Assembly (NCBI RefSeq): GCF_018343625.1 | Contig: NZ_JAGYPG010000001.1 | Coordinates: 126,342 to 190,341 of the forward strand | From: Lederbergia citri | GTDB lineage: Bacteria > Bacillota > Bacilli > Bacillales > Bacillaceae_C | DNA length: 64,000 nucleotides | Reading direction: 5' to 3' | Shown: one piece after another, positions 63,659 to 64,000 of the stretch | How positions within the stretch are numbered: position 1 is the first letter of the stretch | How the letters are laid out: each line of letters begins with the position of its first letter | Made by a program: the position numbers and the translations under genes | The notes under the pieces: generated by a model | What the model was told of the DNA's origin: nothing | Seen by the model: the letters and a program-made list of their open reading frames with translations, nothing else | The model's database searches: none

Positions 63659-64000
63659 ATGAGTCCGTATTCATTAAAATGGACCATTGATAAAAGTGGT
63701 GCTGGTCAAATCATCAAAGAATTTTTGAAATCTAAAGGCATATCGAAGCGGGCATTAACTGACATTAAATTTTCTGGCGGTTCGATAAAAGTAAATGGGC
63801 AAGAACAAAATGTTCTTCATCTTCTTAAAGAATCCGATGAATTGGTTGTCGAATTTCCAACAGAAGATTTAAATGAAAAGATGAGAGGGGAAGACATTCC
63901 TCTTTCAATCTGTTATGAAGACGAAGATATTATTGTCTTAGAAAAGCCAGCTTTTATGAGTACAATTCCATCCCGAGATCATCCGTCAGGAAGTATCGCC
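63659..64000 (+). CDS. RluA-family pseudouridine synthase, 5' part only (YjbO-like)
   Basis: The first 114 codons are present and the gene runs off the window. It begins MSPYSLKWTIDKSGAG and has an S4-like N-terminal region (QIIKEFLKSKGISKRAL, IKVNG) and the RluA segment DIIVLEKPAFMSTIP. The catalytic Asp motif (HRLD) would lie beyond the end. ATG 63659 is 8 nt after GGAG. Probably modifies 23S rRNA or tRNA. Confidence 0.85.
   Translation, partial: MSPYSLKWTIDKSGAGQIIKEFLKSKGISKRALTDIKFSGGSIKVNGQEQNVLHLLKESDELVVEFPTEDLNEKMRGEDIPLSICYEDEDIIVLEKPAFMSTIPSRDHPSGSIA

Overview
The window is a contiguous piece of a low-GC, endospore-forming Bacillaceae chromosome. Evidence: strong AAGGAGG-type ribosome binding sites, sigma-A promoters, a complete gerPABCDEF spore-coat operon with a sigma-K-like promoter, Spx/MecA/SpxH/CoiA, and gene order matching Bacillus subtilis in two blocks (yhjDE-addBA-gerP-yisKL and yitT/yitVW-fabHF-yjaZ-yjbA-trpS-spx-mecA-coiA-pepF-spxH-yjbJKMNO). 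It is not B. subtilis itself: clpB is present, and app/opp, sbcDC, yjbI and yjbL are missing from their B. subtilis positions. Genus cannot be fixed from the sequence alone. No rRNA, tRNA, CRISPR array, prophage or intact insertion sequence was seen.

Layout. 0.1-6.3 kb: a nucleoside salvage operon (LacI-type regulator, nucleoside hydrolase, four-gene ECF transporter, ribokinase). 6.3-8.9 kb: a small gene with a LexA-like box and an S9 peptidase. 9-18.6 kb: an accessory glycoside-catabolism island (GH78 rhamnosidase, esterase, two Gfo/Idh dehydrogenases, a TIM-barrel isomerase/epimerase, GH3 glycosidase, and a frameshifted remnant of a second esterase). 18.7-31.8 kb: TVP38-family protein, AddAB recombination nuclease, gerP operon, DUF418 protein, YisK, YisL. 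32-35.6 kb: a GGDEF/EAL protein with a degenerate GGDEF motif, followed by a secreted, membrane-anchored GH13-like protein lacking key catalytic residues. 36-45 kb: SDR, YajQ, DegV, YitT, YitV, YitW, ClpB and several very small genes. 45-49.4 kb: FapR-controlled fabH-fabF and YjaZ. 49.4-64 kb: YjbA, TrpRS, a DUF4015 protein, Spx and its proteolysis partners MecA and SpxH, CoiA, PepF, lytic transglycosylase, CYTH protein, small alarmone synthetase, NAD kinase and the start of a RluA-family pseudouridine synthase.

The most unusual feature is a family of intergenic palindromic repeats (about 155-370 bp; at least eight clear copies plus decayed ones). Each copy can fold into one long hairpin. Several carry a second element inserted at the hairpin apex, and one copy sits inside a different palindromic repeat next to that repeat's small hairpin. 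Other points of interest are two probable CTG-initiated genes (gerPB and a small membrane protein), a 39-codon gene translationally coupled to spxH, a trpS leader without a T-box, and unexplained leader hairpins in front of an SDR gene and clpB. All product names rest on motifs and remembered family resemblance; no database search was run.
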